The notes: generated from the sequence alone by a model not told the origin. A DNA stretch of 64,000 nt from Diaporthe sp. PMI_573 (GCA_021399435.1 JAJTUP010000144.1:1-64000), one strand, 5' to 3'; counted from the stretch's first letter, positions 32,331 to 43,848 are shown. A program made the numbers and translations.

Positions 32331-32743
32331 GATTAGATACAATTCGTCTAGGGAATCTTTGACGAGCAGGACTTGTTATATTTTCTTCACTGGCTCAATT
32401 CAAAGCGTGAAGGTTATATAACGTGGTTTACCAGGTCGTGAGCCATATCAGGTCGTGAGCCACTTTTGCTATTTCCGCCAACTTTAGCCAACCATAGCCC
32501 CCCCCCTAGGGATAAATAATTAATAAAAGTTAGCACCAATTGGTGCCGACTATGCTTGATTACTTATTTTTGATTAATTTTATTAATTTGAAGGAGTTAG
32601 GGTGCGTGCAGGGGGGCTGGCAATCATAAGGTTTTGGTGGGACTACCTTTTCTTGGTGCCAGTCGCGTCTCTGATTTTCGCGTCAGTCTTGCACTAACCA
32701 CCCTATTTAAATATTCAACGCGTCAGAAATCAACAACAAAAAC

Positions 32744-34429
32744 ATGTATCCTACATCCCAAGAGGGCAAAATACTCCTAGCCATTCAGGCTATCCAGAAA
32801 TCTAAAAAGAACGATAAGAAACCTATGAGTATACGCGAAGCTGCAAAGATCTTTAACGTCTCTCGCGCAACACTCCAACGCAGAATGAACAATCAACCAA
32901 CACGTCAAGAATCACGCGTCGACAAACATAAACTTGATGCAATTGAAGAGCGAACGCTTGTCCAATATGTTATTGATCAAGATGTACGAGGATTTCCCCT
33001 ACGACTCTCTGGGTTGGAAGATATGGCGAACCTCTTACTGGCGTCGCGAGATGGCAAGCCAGTGGGTAAGCACTGGGCTCGACGCTTTGTGGACATGCAA
33101 CCCAGCCTGAAAACCAGGTTTGATCGTCCCTACGATTATCAGAGGGCTCTCTGCGAAGATCCAGAGATTATTGGGAACTGGTTTAGGCTCCTCCGCAATA
33201 TGATGGCCAAGTACCGGATCATTGACGAGAACCTCTACAACTGCGACGAGACCGGCTTTATGATGGGCATAATCACCGCGTCAATGGTTATTACACGCTC
33301 CGACAAGGTTGGAAAGCCTAAATCTGTTCAGCCTGGCAACCGGGAATGGGCAACAGCTATTGAATGTATCAATGCAAGCGGCTGGAGTATCCCGCCGTTT
33401 GTCATCGTTCAGGGCGCCTACCACCTTGCAAGCTGGACCACAGAGTCAGGTTTCCCCCCCTCCTGGGTGATTATACCTACTCTAAATGGATGGACCGATA
33501 ATAAGACTGGCCTTAAGTGGATTCAGCACTTCAATAAGCATACGAAACCCAAGAGAGAGGCGGATTACCGGATGTTGATACTTGATGGCCACGAGAGCCA
33601 TATATCCGCCGAATTTAACCACTACTGCAAGGAGAACAAGATTATCCCTATCAGTATGCCTCCGCACTCTTCTCATTTAGTCCAGCCACTAGATGTTGCG
33701 TTATTTCGGCCTCTAAAGCACGCATATGGCGAGGAAATTAACGACTTCGTCCGGGCTTCTATTAACCACATCACCAAAAGCGAGTTCTTCATCGCGTTTA
33801 AGGCAGCCCACGACAAGACTTTTACGGAGGACAACATCAAGGCTGCATTTAGGGGAGCTGGAGTAGTGCCTTGGGACCCGGATTCTGTTATTTCTAAGCT
33901 TGATGTCCGCATCAGAACTCCAGTGCTATCCGTCCCTGTTTCTCCCCAGCAATGGGAGTCTCAAACACCCTCTAATGCACAACAAACCATTAAGCAATCA
34001 GCTTACATCAAAGGCAGGATCTCCACCCATCAGGGTAGCTCCCCTACACCAATTATAGAGGCTGTTCACCAGCTATCTAAGGGTTCACAGGCAATGGCAC
34101 ACAAGATCATAATTATGGAGGATCGGATCCGTACACTTGAGAAGGCTAATATAGCACTCGCTAAACGCCGGAGAGCCAAAAGAACGCGAGTACAGCTTGG
34201 AGGGGCACTTAGTATTGAGGAATCCCAAGCAATAATTGATGAAAAGGAAAAGGGGAAGCGGCCAGCTGCTCAAATGGCTGGTGGCGCGGAGGAGGAGGTC
34301 CGCGGCAGACCAAGCAAACGACGCTGTGGCAACTGCGGCGAGACTGGGCACAATGCAAGAACATGTGAAAAGGAGGAAGAAGGGTCTAGTGGATCGGATT
34401 CTAACTGTATTATAGCAAATCCAGCGTAG
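32744..34429 (+). CDS. Pogo/Fot1 DDE transposase with C-terminal zinc knuckle, 561 aa
   Basis: The N-terminus carries an HTH-psq motif (SIREAAKIFNVSRATLQRRM) and a CENP-B-type second HTH (about 60-130). The DDE_1 catalytic core has D in NCDETGF, D in MLILDGHESH and a third D in SSHLVQPLDVALF. The spacing of 35 between the last two acidic residues is typical of DD35D pogo/Fot1 enzymes. The C-terminus has a basic region and a CCHC knuckle (CGNCGETGHNARTC). The enzyme would bind the terminal repeats and cut and paste the element into TA sites. Both HTH motifs and all three catalytic residues are present, so it may be active. Confidence 0.93.
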   Translation: MYPTSQEGKILLAIQAIQKSKKNDKKPMSIREAAKIFNVSRATLQRRMNNQPTRQESRVDKHKLDAIEERTLVQYVIDQDVRGFPLRLSGLEDMANLLLASRDGKPVGKHWARRFVDMQPSLKTRFDRPYDYQRALCEDPEIIGNWFRLLRNMMAKYRIIDENLYNCDETGFMMGIITASMVITRSDKVGKPKSVQPGNREWATAIECINASGWSIPPFVIVQGAYHLASWTTESGFPPSWVIIPTLNGWTDNKTGLKWIQHFNKHTKPKREADYRMLILDGHESHISAEFNHYCKENKIIPISMPPHSSHLVQPLDVALFRPLKHAYGEEINDFVRASINHITKSEFFIAFKAAHDKTFTEDNIKAAFRGAGVVPWDPDSVISKLDVRIRTPVLSVPVSPQQWESQTPSNAQQTIKQSAYIKGRISTHQGSSPTPIIEAVHQLSKGSQAMAHKIIIMEDRIRTLEKANIALAKRRRAKRTRVQLGGALSIEESQAIIDEKEKGKRPAAQMAGGAEEEVRGRPSKRRCGNCGETGHNARTCEKEEEGSSGSDSNCIIANPA

Positions 34430-34640
34430 TTGGCACCAGTTGGTGCCAATATATGTGTGTTGGTGGTCCGCGGCGGACCGCGATTTTAAAGGCGAAGTTG
34501 GCACCATTTGGTGCAAAGTGTGTATTTCCCACCAAAAGTCAGCCTGTTTGGACCAGCACTGCAACCACGCCAACCACTTAAAATTGACAAAATCAATTAG
34601 AAATAAGCAATTCGGACCAATTGGCACCAATTGGTGCCAA
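34430..34640. repeat. Three copies of a 20-bp palindrome near the transposon right end
   Basis: Copies of TTGGCACCAATTGGTGCCAA or close variants lie at 34430-34449, 34499-34518 and 34621-34640. A partial copy (GCACCAATTGGTGC) lies near the left end at 32533-32546. The perfect dyad symmetry and subterminal position point to a binding site for a transposase dimer. The same motif lies at 61381-61399, and a looser version at 46026-46045. Confidence 0.8.
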
Positions 34641-34751
34641 TTTTTAATTGACTTGCTTGCACCAATATAGTGCTAGGGTTGGCTGAAGTTGGCGGAAATA
34701 GCAAAAGTGGCTCACGACCTGATATGGCTCACCACCTGGTAAACCACGTTA

Positions 34752-36090
34752 TCCAGTAGAGTTGACATCAATCGTGGATTTCGTCACGCTGACGTAAATG
34801 ATTAGAATGGTTCTCGTACGCCAAGCCAACTGACATCTCTTGAAAGTTGTCAGACGTGACGGGTGCTTTGGGTTAGGTGCCTGAGGCATCAATGGTTGAA
34901 TCATGACAAAACCAGCCCCCTTACGGGTGGGGTCCCACCAAAAGAACCAAGACAAGACATCATCACAATACACACAGTTACCACCCCATCAATTGGACCA
35001 TAATTACACGTCCCACATACCTAAAAGGGTGATAATCTGACAGCTAGTGCTGGTGTTGGGGCGTCTAGGTGCCCATTGATTGGTTCAATTTACTCCGCGC
35101 ATTAGCGCTTATAGTGCCGAGACAGCGGCTCGCGGTGCGGCTTGTGCTGTCAAAGCGCGCCCTGAGTGACTGCATGCCAGCACGCCTGCTGATGCGCGGT
35201 GAGCGCCACTTGGACACCCATAATCACTCCAACCACCAATTGAAAAGCGACACTTAGGCAGCCTTCTAATTCTTACGAGATTAGGGCTTAAAAGCATGTA
35301 TGCCCTGTCTTGATGACTACTGACGTAGATTGCAGTTGTTACTTGGCAAACCGCTTTTTTCGTGACGAGAAATCAGCATCGGCGCAAATGAGGCAAGATT
35401 TCACGCTGCTTCCTTGCAAAGACCAGCATCGCAGTGTCCTGATCCGAAATCTTGCCGCAGCCCAATCTCATCAATGTGTTGTCGATACTTTGTGACCAGT
35501 TCCTTGTCGTTCAAAAGAGCATTCAATACATTGCATCTCCTAAGCGGTCATCTTGGATCTGCTTCCTGGGTGTGCAACACAAACTCCTGCCTTTACTTTT
35601 ATCATCAAATACAGCTTGCTACCATGAGCAGCACACCATCTGGCGCAGCGTTCTGCATCTCGTAGCCAATCGCACATAGACACGGTGGTCATTTGCAGCG
35701 TGACCCGGGAAACCAACACGCAGTCAGAAATCACGATCGCAGCGGATGCGTCAAGGTGCATATGGTTTTATTGCCACACTAATAACATTGTCTGACAATC
35801 TTCTAGTCACACACAGATTCATCTGCTCCTATTCGGGCCAAGGTGGCGCGAATCCAGTTGGGCGGGCAGGATCTCCTGCGTTCGACATATCTCTGCTGGC
35901 TAAGTGCACGCCATCTAGATGTTTTCCTATCTGTTCTTCTGGCTGGGAGGTTAGATGGAATCGTGTGCGTGGGAATCTCAGGCACTGGAAGATTTCGGTT
36001 AATTTGCGTCAATAATATCATGTAATTAATGCCCCCTGCTCTACCCTGTCAGACCATTACATTGGTTCCGTGAGGTTTATCTCGCGCTGC
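34752..36090. other. Stretch without a supported gene
   Basis: Frames of 60-90 codons on both strands have no recognisable features. The stretch lies between the pogo element and the truncated epoxide hydrolase. Confidence 0.45.
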
Positions 36091-37066
36091 CCAGCTGCTC
36101 TTCAACCTTCACCCCGAGCGGGTCAATGGTCTGATCATGATCAATGTGCCGTGGATGGGAGCGAACAGGGGCCCCTTCGACCTTGATGAAGTACTGGCGC
36201 AGACGCAGCAGGCCTTTGGGTACGGAACGTTTTGGTACTGGAAGCTATTTACTGCAGACGACGTATGTTGCTCGAGTCCTCCCTGCACCCTGGTCCTACT
36301 TCCTTTGGGCTATATACGCGCCGCAAGACAACATGGAAGCTTCTTGCACCTCTCCCAGTACCTACACCACAGTGTGCAGGGCATCTTGAGACTGGTAAAG
36401 GATCGAGCCGGCGCTTTCATGTTTCCTCTTGGGCTTGCTGAGATGGAACATCATCTTGAGCCCTGGTTTTACTAACCAAGATTTCATCTAGGGGGCAAAG
36501 CTGATGAATGAGAACTCGGACATCCTTTTCGACATTCTACACGCGCCTGAGTCTTGGAAGGATACCTTCTGCACTGAGAACGGTATGCGCAAGGCGCTGG
36601 AGAACAGAGGCGAAGGTTTCGATATCAAGCGGCTGCCGTATGCCACCGAGGAGGCCAAGAAGGCCTTCATCGAGCGATTCAAGCGGGACGGTTTCGAGGC
36701 CCCGACGTGCTGTGAGCTACTTTCTCCGCCTGCAAGGCTGTGGACTGGAGCCTGCCAGGGAGGTCTCGTGTGTAGTCAAAAAATTGCTGACGTGAACTCC
36801 ACCTAGGGTACAAGAGCCACGTTTTCGGCCAGCAGGATGAGGAACCAAACCCCGACAACCAGGTTGTGAATGTTCCCTCGCTATTCCTCGGGTACGAGGG
36901 AGATGTCGTCTGCAGGAAGGAGGGCATATTGCCCTCTATTCAGGCGGGCGTGCTGCCGCAACTGACCAATGTCACCCTGGATGGTGGTCATTGGGGAGTG
37001 CTGGAATCCCCAAAGGAGTTCGGTGAGAATGTCACTCGGTGGCTTCAGAAGAGCTATGAGTCCTAG
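36091..37066 (+). pseudogene. Epoxide hydrolase-like alpha/beta hydrolase, 5'-truncated
   Basis: Three blocks join in phase: about 36091-36262, 36492-36711 and 36807-37066. The introns are 229 and 95 nt. The product reads LFNLHPERVNGLIMINVPWM, AFGYGTFWYWKLFTADD, then ENSDILFDILHAPESWKDTF. FIERFKRDGFEAPTCWYKSH and VTLDGGHWGVLESPKEFGEN follow. The last carries the catalytic His (GGHW). This is the cap and C-terminal part of a soluble epoxide hydrolase. The N-terminal half with the oxyanion HGxP and the nucleophile motif GHDWG is missing; only a degenerate remnant may exist at 36040-36090. The first intron is long for this window and may hold an insertion. Activity is not expected. Confidence 0.78.
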
Positions 37067-37672
37067 ATTCACGCAAATGAGGCGTGTAGATGGAGCGACG
37101 CCTATCTACCGGTCAAGGCTCTCTTGCGCGTGCATGCTTAGATAGAGTGAGTACAAATTAGGAAGCAAACATTCAGACACTACCTCCTTCGAAGACAGGG
37201 CGGTATTTGTTGTTTCCTAGACCTTTCTCCAGGATTTTCTCAGCTCTTATTCAACTCTCACCCATGCGTAGATCCTGAAATGCTTCGTATCTCAGGCTTT
37301 CGAAAATTGTGTAGTTGTAAATTTGTCATTAATTCCAGCCGTGGGCAGAAGATGACGGGGATACTCAAGGGCATGGTTTTCCGCCAGAAGTGTATCGTAA
37401 TTAGCGACACCCCTACAGATAATTGCCTCAAATAAATGTCCGAAATAGGACGTTCCACTACGTATGAGGTTGGACTGCCCAGGCAGCTAAGGTCTTGTCA
37501 GATCCACTACGGTGAGTAACCAGTACATACTAGGCAGGTCTAACTGATCATAAACCGAGATTAAGAATTCAAGATATAGTGATGTGATTCCTTTCATCGA
37601 ATGTTCCAACTTAAAGCATTGCTCCTTGCTGGGCACCCGTCACGCTCCCAAGTCTCATGCTATGAATCAGCG

Positions 37673-38128
37673 TCATTGTTTTTCCTCGACCTGAAGGCCA
37701 ATATCTTCCCACGGCTCCTTCTCTCCGTTACGGCTCATCGTAGCCGCTGGCTTCTGGACACCACTATTGACTTCCTGCGTCGCCAAGCCCGCCGACTTCT
37801 TCCTTCTCTCCCCGAGGCGCGGGTGTCGGCCGCCGCTCCTCGCACGTCCCAAGCCGAACGTGGCCTCATATTCATCCCTAGCCTCTCGATTCTGGAAGTG
37901 CTGCTCGGCCAGACACGGGTCTACCTTGAGATACTCGTGGTGGCGGGCCTCCGGGTCAAAGGCCTGGGGGGTCGCGGCGCAGGACCTGTAGCGGCGGGAC
38001 GAAGCCTTCGGCTCGATAACGGACCTCGCCCGCGGTGGCGCGCACGGGGAGGAGGTCGCCTTGTTTGCAGTGGTCACCCACCCTTGAACAGCTTGGCTAT
38101 CAGGAAAAAGGGTAGCCATGCCCAACAC
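37673..38128 (-). CDS. Unrecognised charged protein
   Basis: A GC-rich minus-strand frame has composition more protein-like than the opposite frame: it contains RHHEYLKVDPCLAEQHFQNR and EARDEYEATFGLGRARSGGR. Just upstream on the same strand, near 38090-38190, another frame encodes a very hydrophobic helix (ISIGPFTLIAGIAIAILLCW) that starts with ATG and ends at a possible GTGGGT donor. The two could be exons of one membrane-anchored protein, but I could not find a clean acceptor in phase. Function unknown. Confidence 0.4.
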   Translation of the reverse strand: MLGMATLFPDSQAVQGWVTTANKATSSPCAPPRARSVIEPKASSRRYRSCAATPQAFDPEARHHEYLKVDPCLAEQHFQNREARDEYEATFGLGRARSGGRHPRLGERRKKSAGLATQEVNSGVQKPAATMSRNGEKEPWEDIGLQVEEKQ

Positions 38129-38289
38129 AGGAGGATGGCTATCGCTATCCCTGCAATCAAGGTGAAGGGACCAATGGAAATCATTTTGCTGAGCTGGGCT
38201 TTTCTTGTGCTGGAATCTGGTCTCTCATTTGCGAGTTTGCTCTGCATATGTTGCTGTCAGAGTCCTCGTGTCAGTAATGAAATATAAGG

Positions 38290-39350
38290 AGTAGACCGTA
38301 CCTGTGGCTTTTTGTAGGAGTGATATCTAGGTACACATGGGGTTTTGGACCCTAGCGTCTGTGTGCATTTGTTACGAGGGTTACGGAGGGATGACCAGGT
38401 AGAATTTAGATATGCACGAGGTCGATTGAGGTTGTACGCAGCGAGTTTGAAAATTAGGCACTGTCATTTCTGAGGTTGACAAAGTGTGTGAGCGGATGAG
38501 AGCTAGCAGACGATAAATGAGGGACGATCGTGCTTAGATTTTGACGGAGGCTCAGCCATCTTGAAGCATCTGAAGACGGCTGTGCTTTACAATCTGGAAT
38601 AGCTCACAAGATAGCATTCGTTGTCTTAAAAATAACACAAGATCTTGTGGGGCTAAAGCGCTAGGCTTTGCTGGCGCTACAGCAAGGTGCTCATGGTGTA
38701 CCTATGCGCCAGCGGTAAAAGGCAAACCTTTTCCCTTGGGAGCCACCACGTTGGTGAAGGTGATATAGGGCTTGAGGCACCACTCTTCTCTCTTCTGACC
38801 TTGTACAGAACATGGTCGATTTTCCAGCTACGTATAGTTTTTGTGGAACTTTTGTGGACTTTACAGATGCATGCTGACCAAGTCTTGTAAACATTGCCTA
38901 CGATGGTTTGTCACATTGGTACAAGTGCCAGCAGACAGCCTCTGTTTATCCATTTTATGGGTCATTCAATTCCACGCCTATCAGTAAATTTGGGTGTCAA
39001 TCTTTCTCTGTCTCCAACTCAAACGTTGCACAGCATTTATCGAGAAGAAACCGCGGGAGACAACCAAAGTTGGAACCCCGGTCTCTCGAGCCAAGAAATA
39101 CTGTTTTTCTTTTTGGGACTTCTTTGAGAACTACCTGACAAGCTCAGCTCTGATTCACATTTTAAAAGAGTGCACCAGGACTGCAGCACTGGCGTATTTA
39201 TCACTTGTTCTGTCTAAGGGAGCTGTAGTCACAGCAGTCTAGGAAAGACCTCTGGAGGGCAGCATCCAGAACAGGCATTTTCACAAGCCTTGAAGAGGTC
39301 TGCTGTCTTCGCCATTGCAATTTTGCGGATTGAAATCAAATCATCACTTC
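38290..39350. other. Stretch without a supported gene
   Basis: Short frames only. No repeats or RNA genes were recognised. Confidence 0.45.
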
Positions 39351-39351
39351 A

Positions 39352-39717
39352 TTAATGAGTATCTATCTGATCCTCACACGTCGTTACGGATGCCCTTCTT
39401 TCAAGGGGATCAACGCAGACACCGGAAGCCAAGCGTCCAAGGAGAAGTTGCTCCAATGAAGGCTGTGCTCCGGTAAACCGCCCTATGGGAAGATCTTCGG
39501 CGGAAGGGGAAAGTCGCTGTAGGCTGTTCCCACCGCCGGATATGTCCTGACAACGGGCTACTGTCATCGACGACCATTGGGTAAGTGACCAGAAGACCTC
39601 CGGCTGCCAGGAGGGAAATCGTTCCGTATCGACAGCAAGAGGCTGTCGCTCGCCCTCTTCGTCTTCATTACTCGTCCAGATTCCCAGAACTTGAAAAGCA
39701 AACAAACCGAATTTCAT
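39352..39717 (-). CDS. Small unrecognised protein with a hydrophobic N-terminus
   Basis: A frame from the ATG at 39717 begins MKFGLFAFQVLGIWTS, which could be a weak signal peptide, and ends near 39352. The remainder (PSLEQLLLGRLASGVCVD and similar) is not recognised. It lies just downstream of another minus-strand gene. Support is weak and it may be chance. Confidence 0.3.
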   Translation of the reverse strand: MKFGLFAFQVLGIWTSNEDEEGERQPLAVDTERFPSWQPEVFWSLTQWSSMTVARCQDISGGGNSLQRLSPSAEDLPIGRFTGAQPSLEQLLLGRLASGVCVDPLERRASVTTCEDQIDTH

Positions 39718-39752
39718 GAACACACAATCAGTGTTGCAACGGCAACCTGAGC

Positions 39753-40372
39753 CTAGTGGCCGTCACGACGCTCCTTCTCCAAGGTTTCGTCCTTGGGGGT
39801 AGGAAGCTCAACAGGCTCAGAGCTAATTGGGAAGCTCTTCATCTGCTGCGGAACAATGGTACTACTCGCGACTCGCTGCGTGCCGTAGTAGCCGTACGTC
39901 TGCTGCTGCTGCCGCAGGAGCTCCGACATGTCCTCGACGCTTGAGATCGAGGCTTGGCATTCCTGGTTTTCATGGCTTTCCTGAGGTTCGTCGCGCTTCT
40001 GTCGTCTACGCCTGAGAAGGCGGTCCACGGAGACGATCGACTTATTTGGCGAGTAGAGTTCCCAGTAAAGAATATCTGGGTCAATTATTGTCCAAGATAC
40101 CTGCGGTAGTGTTTGATACAGTTGGGAAAACCTGAGATTTTGCAAACACCAAATATATTCACACGTATAATAGCAACCTCCCAACATAAAGAACAAGACA
40201 ATCCTGTTGCTAAACCGACCAACATCATGTTGAGCCCAAGGAAAGGACGTGGAGGGAATAGAAGAAACGAGAACACCGTGCTCCCAACCACGATCACAAC
40301 TATCAGACCATCCCAGGGCATAGAACTGAAACGAGTTGCCAGCGTACCTGCTGCCAGTCTTCCCAGCCTCAT
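39753..40372 (-). CDS. Membrane protein of unknown function, two exons, about 185 aa
   Basis: Exon 1 (40163-40372) has two hydrophobic segments: LIVVIVVGSTVFSFLLF and LNMMLVGLATGLSCSLCW. A 62-nt intron (GTGAAT...CGCAG) joins it in phase to exon 2 (39753-40100). Exon 2 begins SWTIIDPDILYWELYSPNKS, then a basic patch (RLLRRRRQKRDE) and a polar tail. The topology suggests a two-pass membrane protein with a cytosolic tail. The start ATG at 40372 is tentative and the gene may extend upstream. A short direct repeat, CCCAAGGAAAGGACGTGGAG on the plus strand, lies twice in this area (near 40235 and 40478). Confidence 0.5.
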
Positions 40373-40922
40373 ACAAGGCTCCAGAGGGAGCCGAACAAGT
40401 CAAAATTCCGGACCCGTCGATACAACAACCATCCTCACCCCAGCACAGAGCAACCCCGAAATCAGTCCCCCCACCCCAAGGAAAGGACGTGGAGGCAGCC
40501 ATAGAAGTCTAGGTATAAGCACTGACCTGTCACACAACAGTCAAAGCGAAGCAGTATCCAGCATTTCAAACATCCCCATACGGATACCCTCCCAAGCAGA
40601 AGCCATGATGATGCGATGCATGGAGCTTTCCTGGGCACGACCGTTGTCAGTTTTCAGCGTTTGACTCCGGGACCAACGAGGCAGCGGTCAATAGTGGCGA
40701 GGCCGTTTTAGAGTCGGACATGGACTGTGGTCATTCACTACGGAACAACAGAATCCCCCCCGGAAAATGGACCCGGATCTCGGTCCACTACCTTCAAATT
40801 GCGCCAGGCACGATTGATCGCAGCCTACGCCGCCCTCATGGGTTATAAGATGGGACACGCCCGGTGGGAGACCCAGGGCCCACGACGTGGCTCATACAAA
40901 GTACAAGCCTTAGTGATAAGGT

Positions 40923-41315
40923 TTAGAATACCCTTTTCTCCGAAATGCCGCGGAAGTATTGCAACGCAAACTTATAAAAATGTTGCCTTATCGGGCAGCC
41001 ATACGTCTTTGTGGACGGATCTGAAAGATCAGACCCATCGCGCTGGACCCATCTAAGAATCGGTTTTGAAAGGGTTATCTCACCAGCCGAAGGATTCACT
41101 TGTAGTGATGATGGATATGTAAGTGTGAATTGAGAATTCTCTTGCAGATCTATTTCCCCAAGTCCGTTACGCCAATAGCAAATTGGACAGAGGGCTCTCC
41201 CTGTCTCATCATGCTCTAAACTTTCCAGTGTATAGTCATAACCATAAAATAAGCCAGGAAATTCGGCGCAATGGTGTGTTGACCATGCAGTTTGGTATTC
41301 TTCTGCTGACAACAC
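40923..41315 (-). pseudogene. Kinase-family protein, N-terminal fragment (third copy)
   Basis: The translation contains EEYQTAWSTHHCAEFPGLFY, YTLESLEHDETGRALCPICY and WRNGLGEIDLQENSQFTLTY. This matches the first block of the copy at 22.67 kb almost residue for residue (CPICYWRNGLxExDLxEN). It stops at KRVF, before the linker and kinase domain, so only the N-terminal domain remains. The two copies differ by many substitutions, so the duplication is old or the copies came from different family members. Confidence 0.6.
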
Positions 41316-41319
41316 GGAG

Positions 41320-42900
41320 GAGACTCAAGGATCTCGGTTTAACAAGGGAATCGTTGAGAGCTATGTGGCCAGCTATGTTGGTTCCGTTATGGGTGCTAGT
41401 TGTCGTATATCCTGTCACTGCGGCGCAGCCCCGGCTCTTGGTTGTAATGCACCGGTCGACCGGTGTCGCCGTCGAGGACGTTTATAGCAACAAAAGTTGA
41501 TACTAGACTAAAGGAGTAGGAATTTAAAGCAAGTACTTGCACGATAAATGTCACTTGACTGTAACAAGGTGTTCTTCAATCTCGCTACTCCGCAAGACAT
41601 CCGCCCATTGTGGTGATTTAAGTCCTTCATCATCTTATATCAATGTCTATCGATATATATAATTCCAGATATATGTGTTGGGCTACAATCTTGGTGTCCA
41701 CCATTTCTTTTTTCGCTCAATTGGAAGAACAGCACGAACGTCGAGGTTTGAATCAGGGGCCAGAGAGAGCCAGTTGGTCGATGTCCTATTTCCGTTCTCA
41801 AGTTGTGCCTCATATATGACGACGTATGTTTATGACGGTGTTCCGGTACGGAGCGTCTGATTCTGGCCTCGTGCTCATCTAATTAGTTTCTCATCCTTCC
41901 AAACTTGCGCTCCAACAAGACAGGCCCCAATACTAGTAGGAATATTCTTGATCTTTCGTATCTGAATCGTAGTTCTGTGCCCACCAATCATATTCCAAAA
42001 GTGGAGTTAAGTCATATGACTGTTTAGAATTGTCCATATCGATTGAATTTCAGATGTGTAATGATGATTTCAAGATATTTAGTACTAGGACTTGAATTAT
42101 GTTTATCGTTTAGGTTTCGCCTTGAATATGGCAGATAACATGGGTTCCTTACTCCCGTATTTATAACTATATGTGTTGGTTTTCATTACTCAATTTCTTA
42201 AACCTTGAATGGCTATGCTTTACCCTAACTCATGCTGCAACATAAACCTTAAGAGGTCACTTTCTAAATATATCTCGTTCTTTAGTATTTCTTTCCTTGT
42301 GCCACCATTAAAGACACAATGGATGTGCAAAGGATTTAGATTTGTGGCTTATGTGTTGTTGGAGGCTATGCTCTTAACACCTCTTTTCCCGATTCATCCT
42401 GATACAGAGGACTAGCTACACCCAAGTGACCTACTCTAAGTGTTTCAGGTTGTTTACTATGACGGAAGCGAAGGAGGCGCTGACGAAGGAGGCAACATAG
42501 ACTGTGCCCCACACCCATCCCTGGGCGAAGAAGGAAGCAGTGGGCTAGTTAACTACGATATTCGCTCGTCACCACCTTGTATTTACGTCTAAGCAGCGAA
42601 AAGCCGCTACGAAAAACCTCACTTTTGCTGAATGTAGTGTATTTAGTGTGGTGGCGGCGAAGAAGAGGGATGTAGCATGCGAATGTTTGAGTTTTGGTGG
42701 GGATCTGCACCAAAAAAAAACGTTCGGATGTGCGGTATTTTAGGCTGTGCGGCATTTTAGGCGCCCACTGCGCCAGCAGTGGGTGAAGCGAAGCAGGGCC
42801 ACCCACGGGTATATGTAGCCTGAAAATCCGTCATGGTGCTCTTGGTGTCTTGCTACTCTTTGTCTACCTCAACAGTTTTCCTCCTTCTTTCCTCGACGAA
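41320..42900. other. AT-rich stretch without a supported gene
   Basis: No supported coding frame. A run of A (about 42714-42722) and short frames only. The last 100 bp form the 5' flank of the gene at 42912. Confidence 0.5.
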
Positions 42901-42911
42901 TATCCCCAACC

Positions 42912-43343
42912 ATGGACGGCTCCCCGGATGCCAAAGAACAGCAGCAGAAACCCAGTGATGAGGTTTCTATGGACAAAAATCCAAACGGGGTAGCCGCCTA
43001 TGATACAAGGCTACTTTCGAGGCTAGCTTATGTACAACTCGTCCGCGTGATAAGGTTGCTTGAGAATCGTGTGGCTCTAGACAGGCAAGCTGGTCGTCTT
43101 CACCGCCGCAGTGGATATCGGAATGCTAGTATTGCTCTCGACATTTACCTGAAAGCCCAGGAAACCCTTTCCACTTCATCGTCTAGGCGCACCTTGATCG
43201 AGCGGAAGCGCCTAGCAAAACGGTGGAGTGAGCTGGCTGGTCCATGGCCGCTCTTCCTCCTAGACTATTCGGATGAAGCCGAAGAAATTATGTTCGGTCC
43301 TATCAATCCCCGCCCTGATCATGGCGAATCGCTGACAATATAA
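42912..43343 (+). CDS. Unrecognised helical protein, 143 aa
   Basis: The ATG at 42912 has an excellent context (CAACCATGGAC), and the frame closes in TAA. The protein is charged and mainly helical (RLAYVQLVRVIRLLENRVAL; RRTLIERKRLAKRWSELAGP), with no membrane segment. The family is not recognised. It may be followed by a second small gene at 43376, or the two may be exons of one gene; no clean donor in phase was found. Confidence 0.55.
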   Translation: MDGSPDAKEQQQKPSDEVSMDKNPNGVAAYDTRLLSRLAYVQLVRVIRLLENRVALDRQAGRLHRRSGYRNASIALDIYLKAQETLSTSSSRRTLIERKRLAKRWSELAGPWPLFLLDYSDEAEEIMFGPINPRPDHGESLTI

Positions 43344-43375
43344 CAAGTCAATGCCACAGGCGGCCCGACAACACC

Positions 43376-43561
43376 ATGATTCGCTTAATAGCCGAGCGGA
43401 CTTTAAGGGATTCACCCTCACAACTAAAGGAGATTTGTGCGCACGCAGCGCAGGTAGTACAAACAGCGGTTAAGGAAAAAGGCCCGGTTGATGACCCAAC
43501 CGTGAGGGAGCTTGCCGAGAAATGTCGGACTGAGCTACGGGAATGTGGACAACCGCTGTAA
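43376..43561 (+). CDS. Small helical protein or second exon, 61 aa
   Basis: A short frame from the ATG at 43376 (context CACCATG) is rich in Ala, Glu, Lys and Arg, e.g. QLKEICAHAAQVVQTAVKEK. It lies 33 bp after the stop of the upstream gene on the same strand. A CACAG acceptor at 43355-43359 precedes it, so it may be the last exon of that gene. Unrecognised. Confidence 0.4.
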   Translation: MIRLIAERTLRDSPSQLKEICAHAAQVVQTAVKEKGPVDDPTVRELAEKCRTELRECGQPL

Positions 43562-43720
43562 AAGTGGGATTAGCCGATGTGCAGGGCACCCTCCGTGGGT
43601 GGGAACGGAACCCACCACAGGGGCAGCCACCAGGCGGCGGGCTACAAGGGGCAACGGCTGTCAGGACTCACCTCCATGGTCAGGGATTAAGCGGGGCAGG
43701 TGTGGTCTCTTTGCTTTGAT

Positions 43721-43848
43721 GTGCTTGCTTGTACATCAATATTCTTCGCTAGGTGGACTTAAGTCTACTTCACCGTACTTCAACGTGCTTGCTTGTACCT
43801 CAACATTATTCGCTTGGGTGGGCTTTAGTCTACTTCGTTGTACTTTAC
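43721..43848. repeat. 64-bp imperfect tandem repeat, two copies
   Basis: The unit begins GTGCTTGCTTGTAC at 43721 and again at 43785, with about 80% identity by eye. Looser GTACTTC motifs continue to about 44060. Non-coding, probably slippage-derived. Confidence 0.75.

Larger units (their letters stand above)
32421..34749 (+). mobile_element. Fot1/pogo-type DNA transposon, apparently intact, 2329 bp
   Basis: Inverted terminal repeats of about 75 bp begin ACGTGGTTTACCAGGTCGTG at the left and end with the complement at the right. The two ends differ at only a few positions. TA flanks both ends, as expected for pogo elements. The single transposase gene is uninterrupted. Near both ends lie copies of the palindrome TTGGCACCAATTGGTGCCAA, probable transposase binding sites. 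Intact frame and near-identical ends suggest a young, possibly active copy. A solo end with related termini lies at 61.4-61.5 kb. Confidence 0.92.

Noticed and set aside
37601..38287. 228-codon plus-strand frame
   Set aside because: The opposite minus-strand frame has more protein-like composition; the plus frame has Arg/Leu/Pro bias typical of GC-rich antisense.
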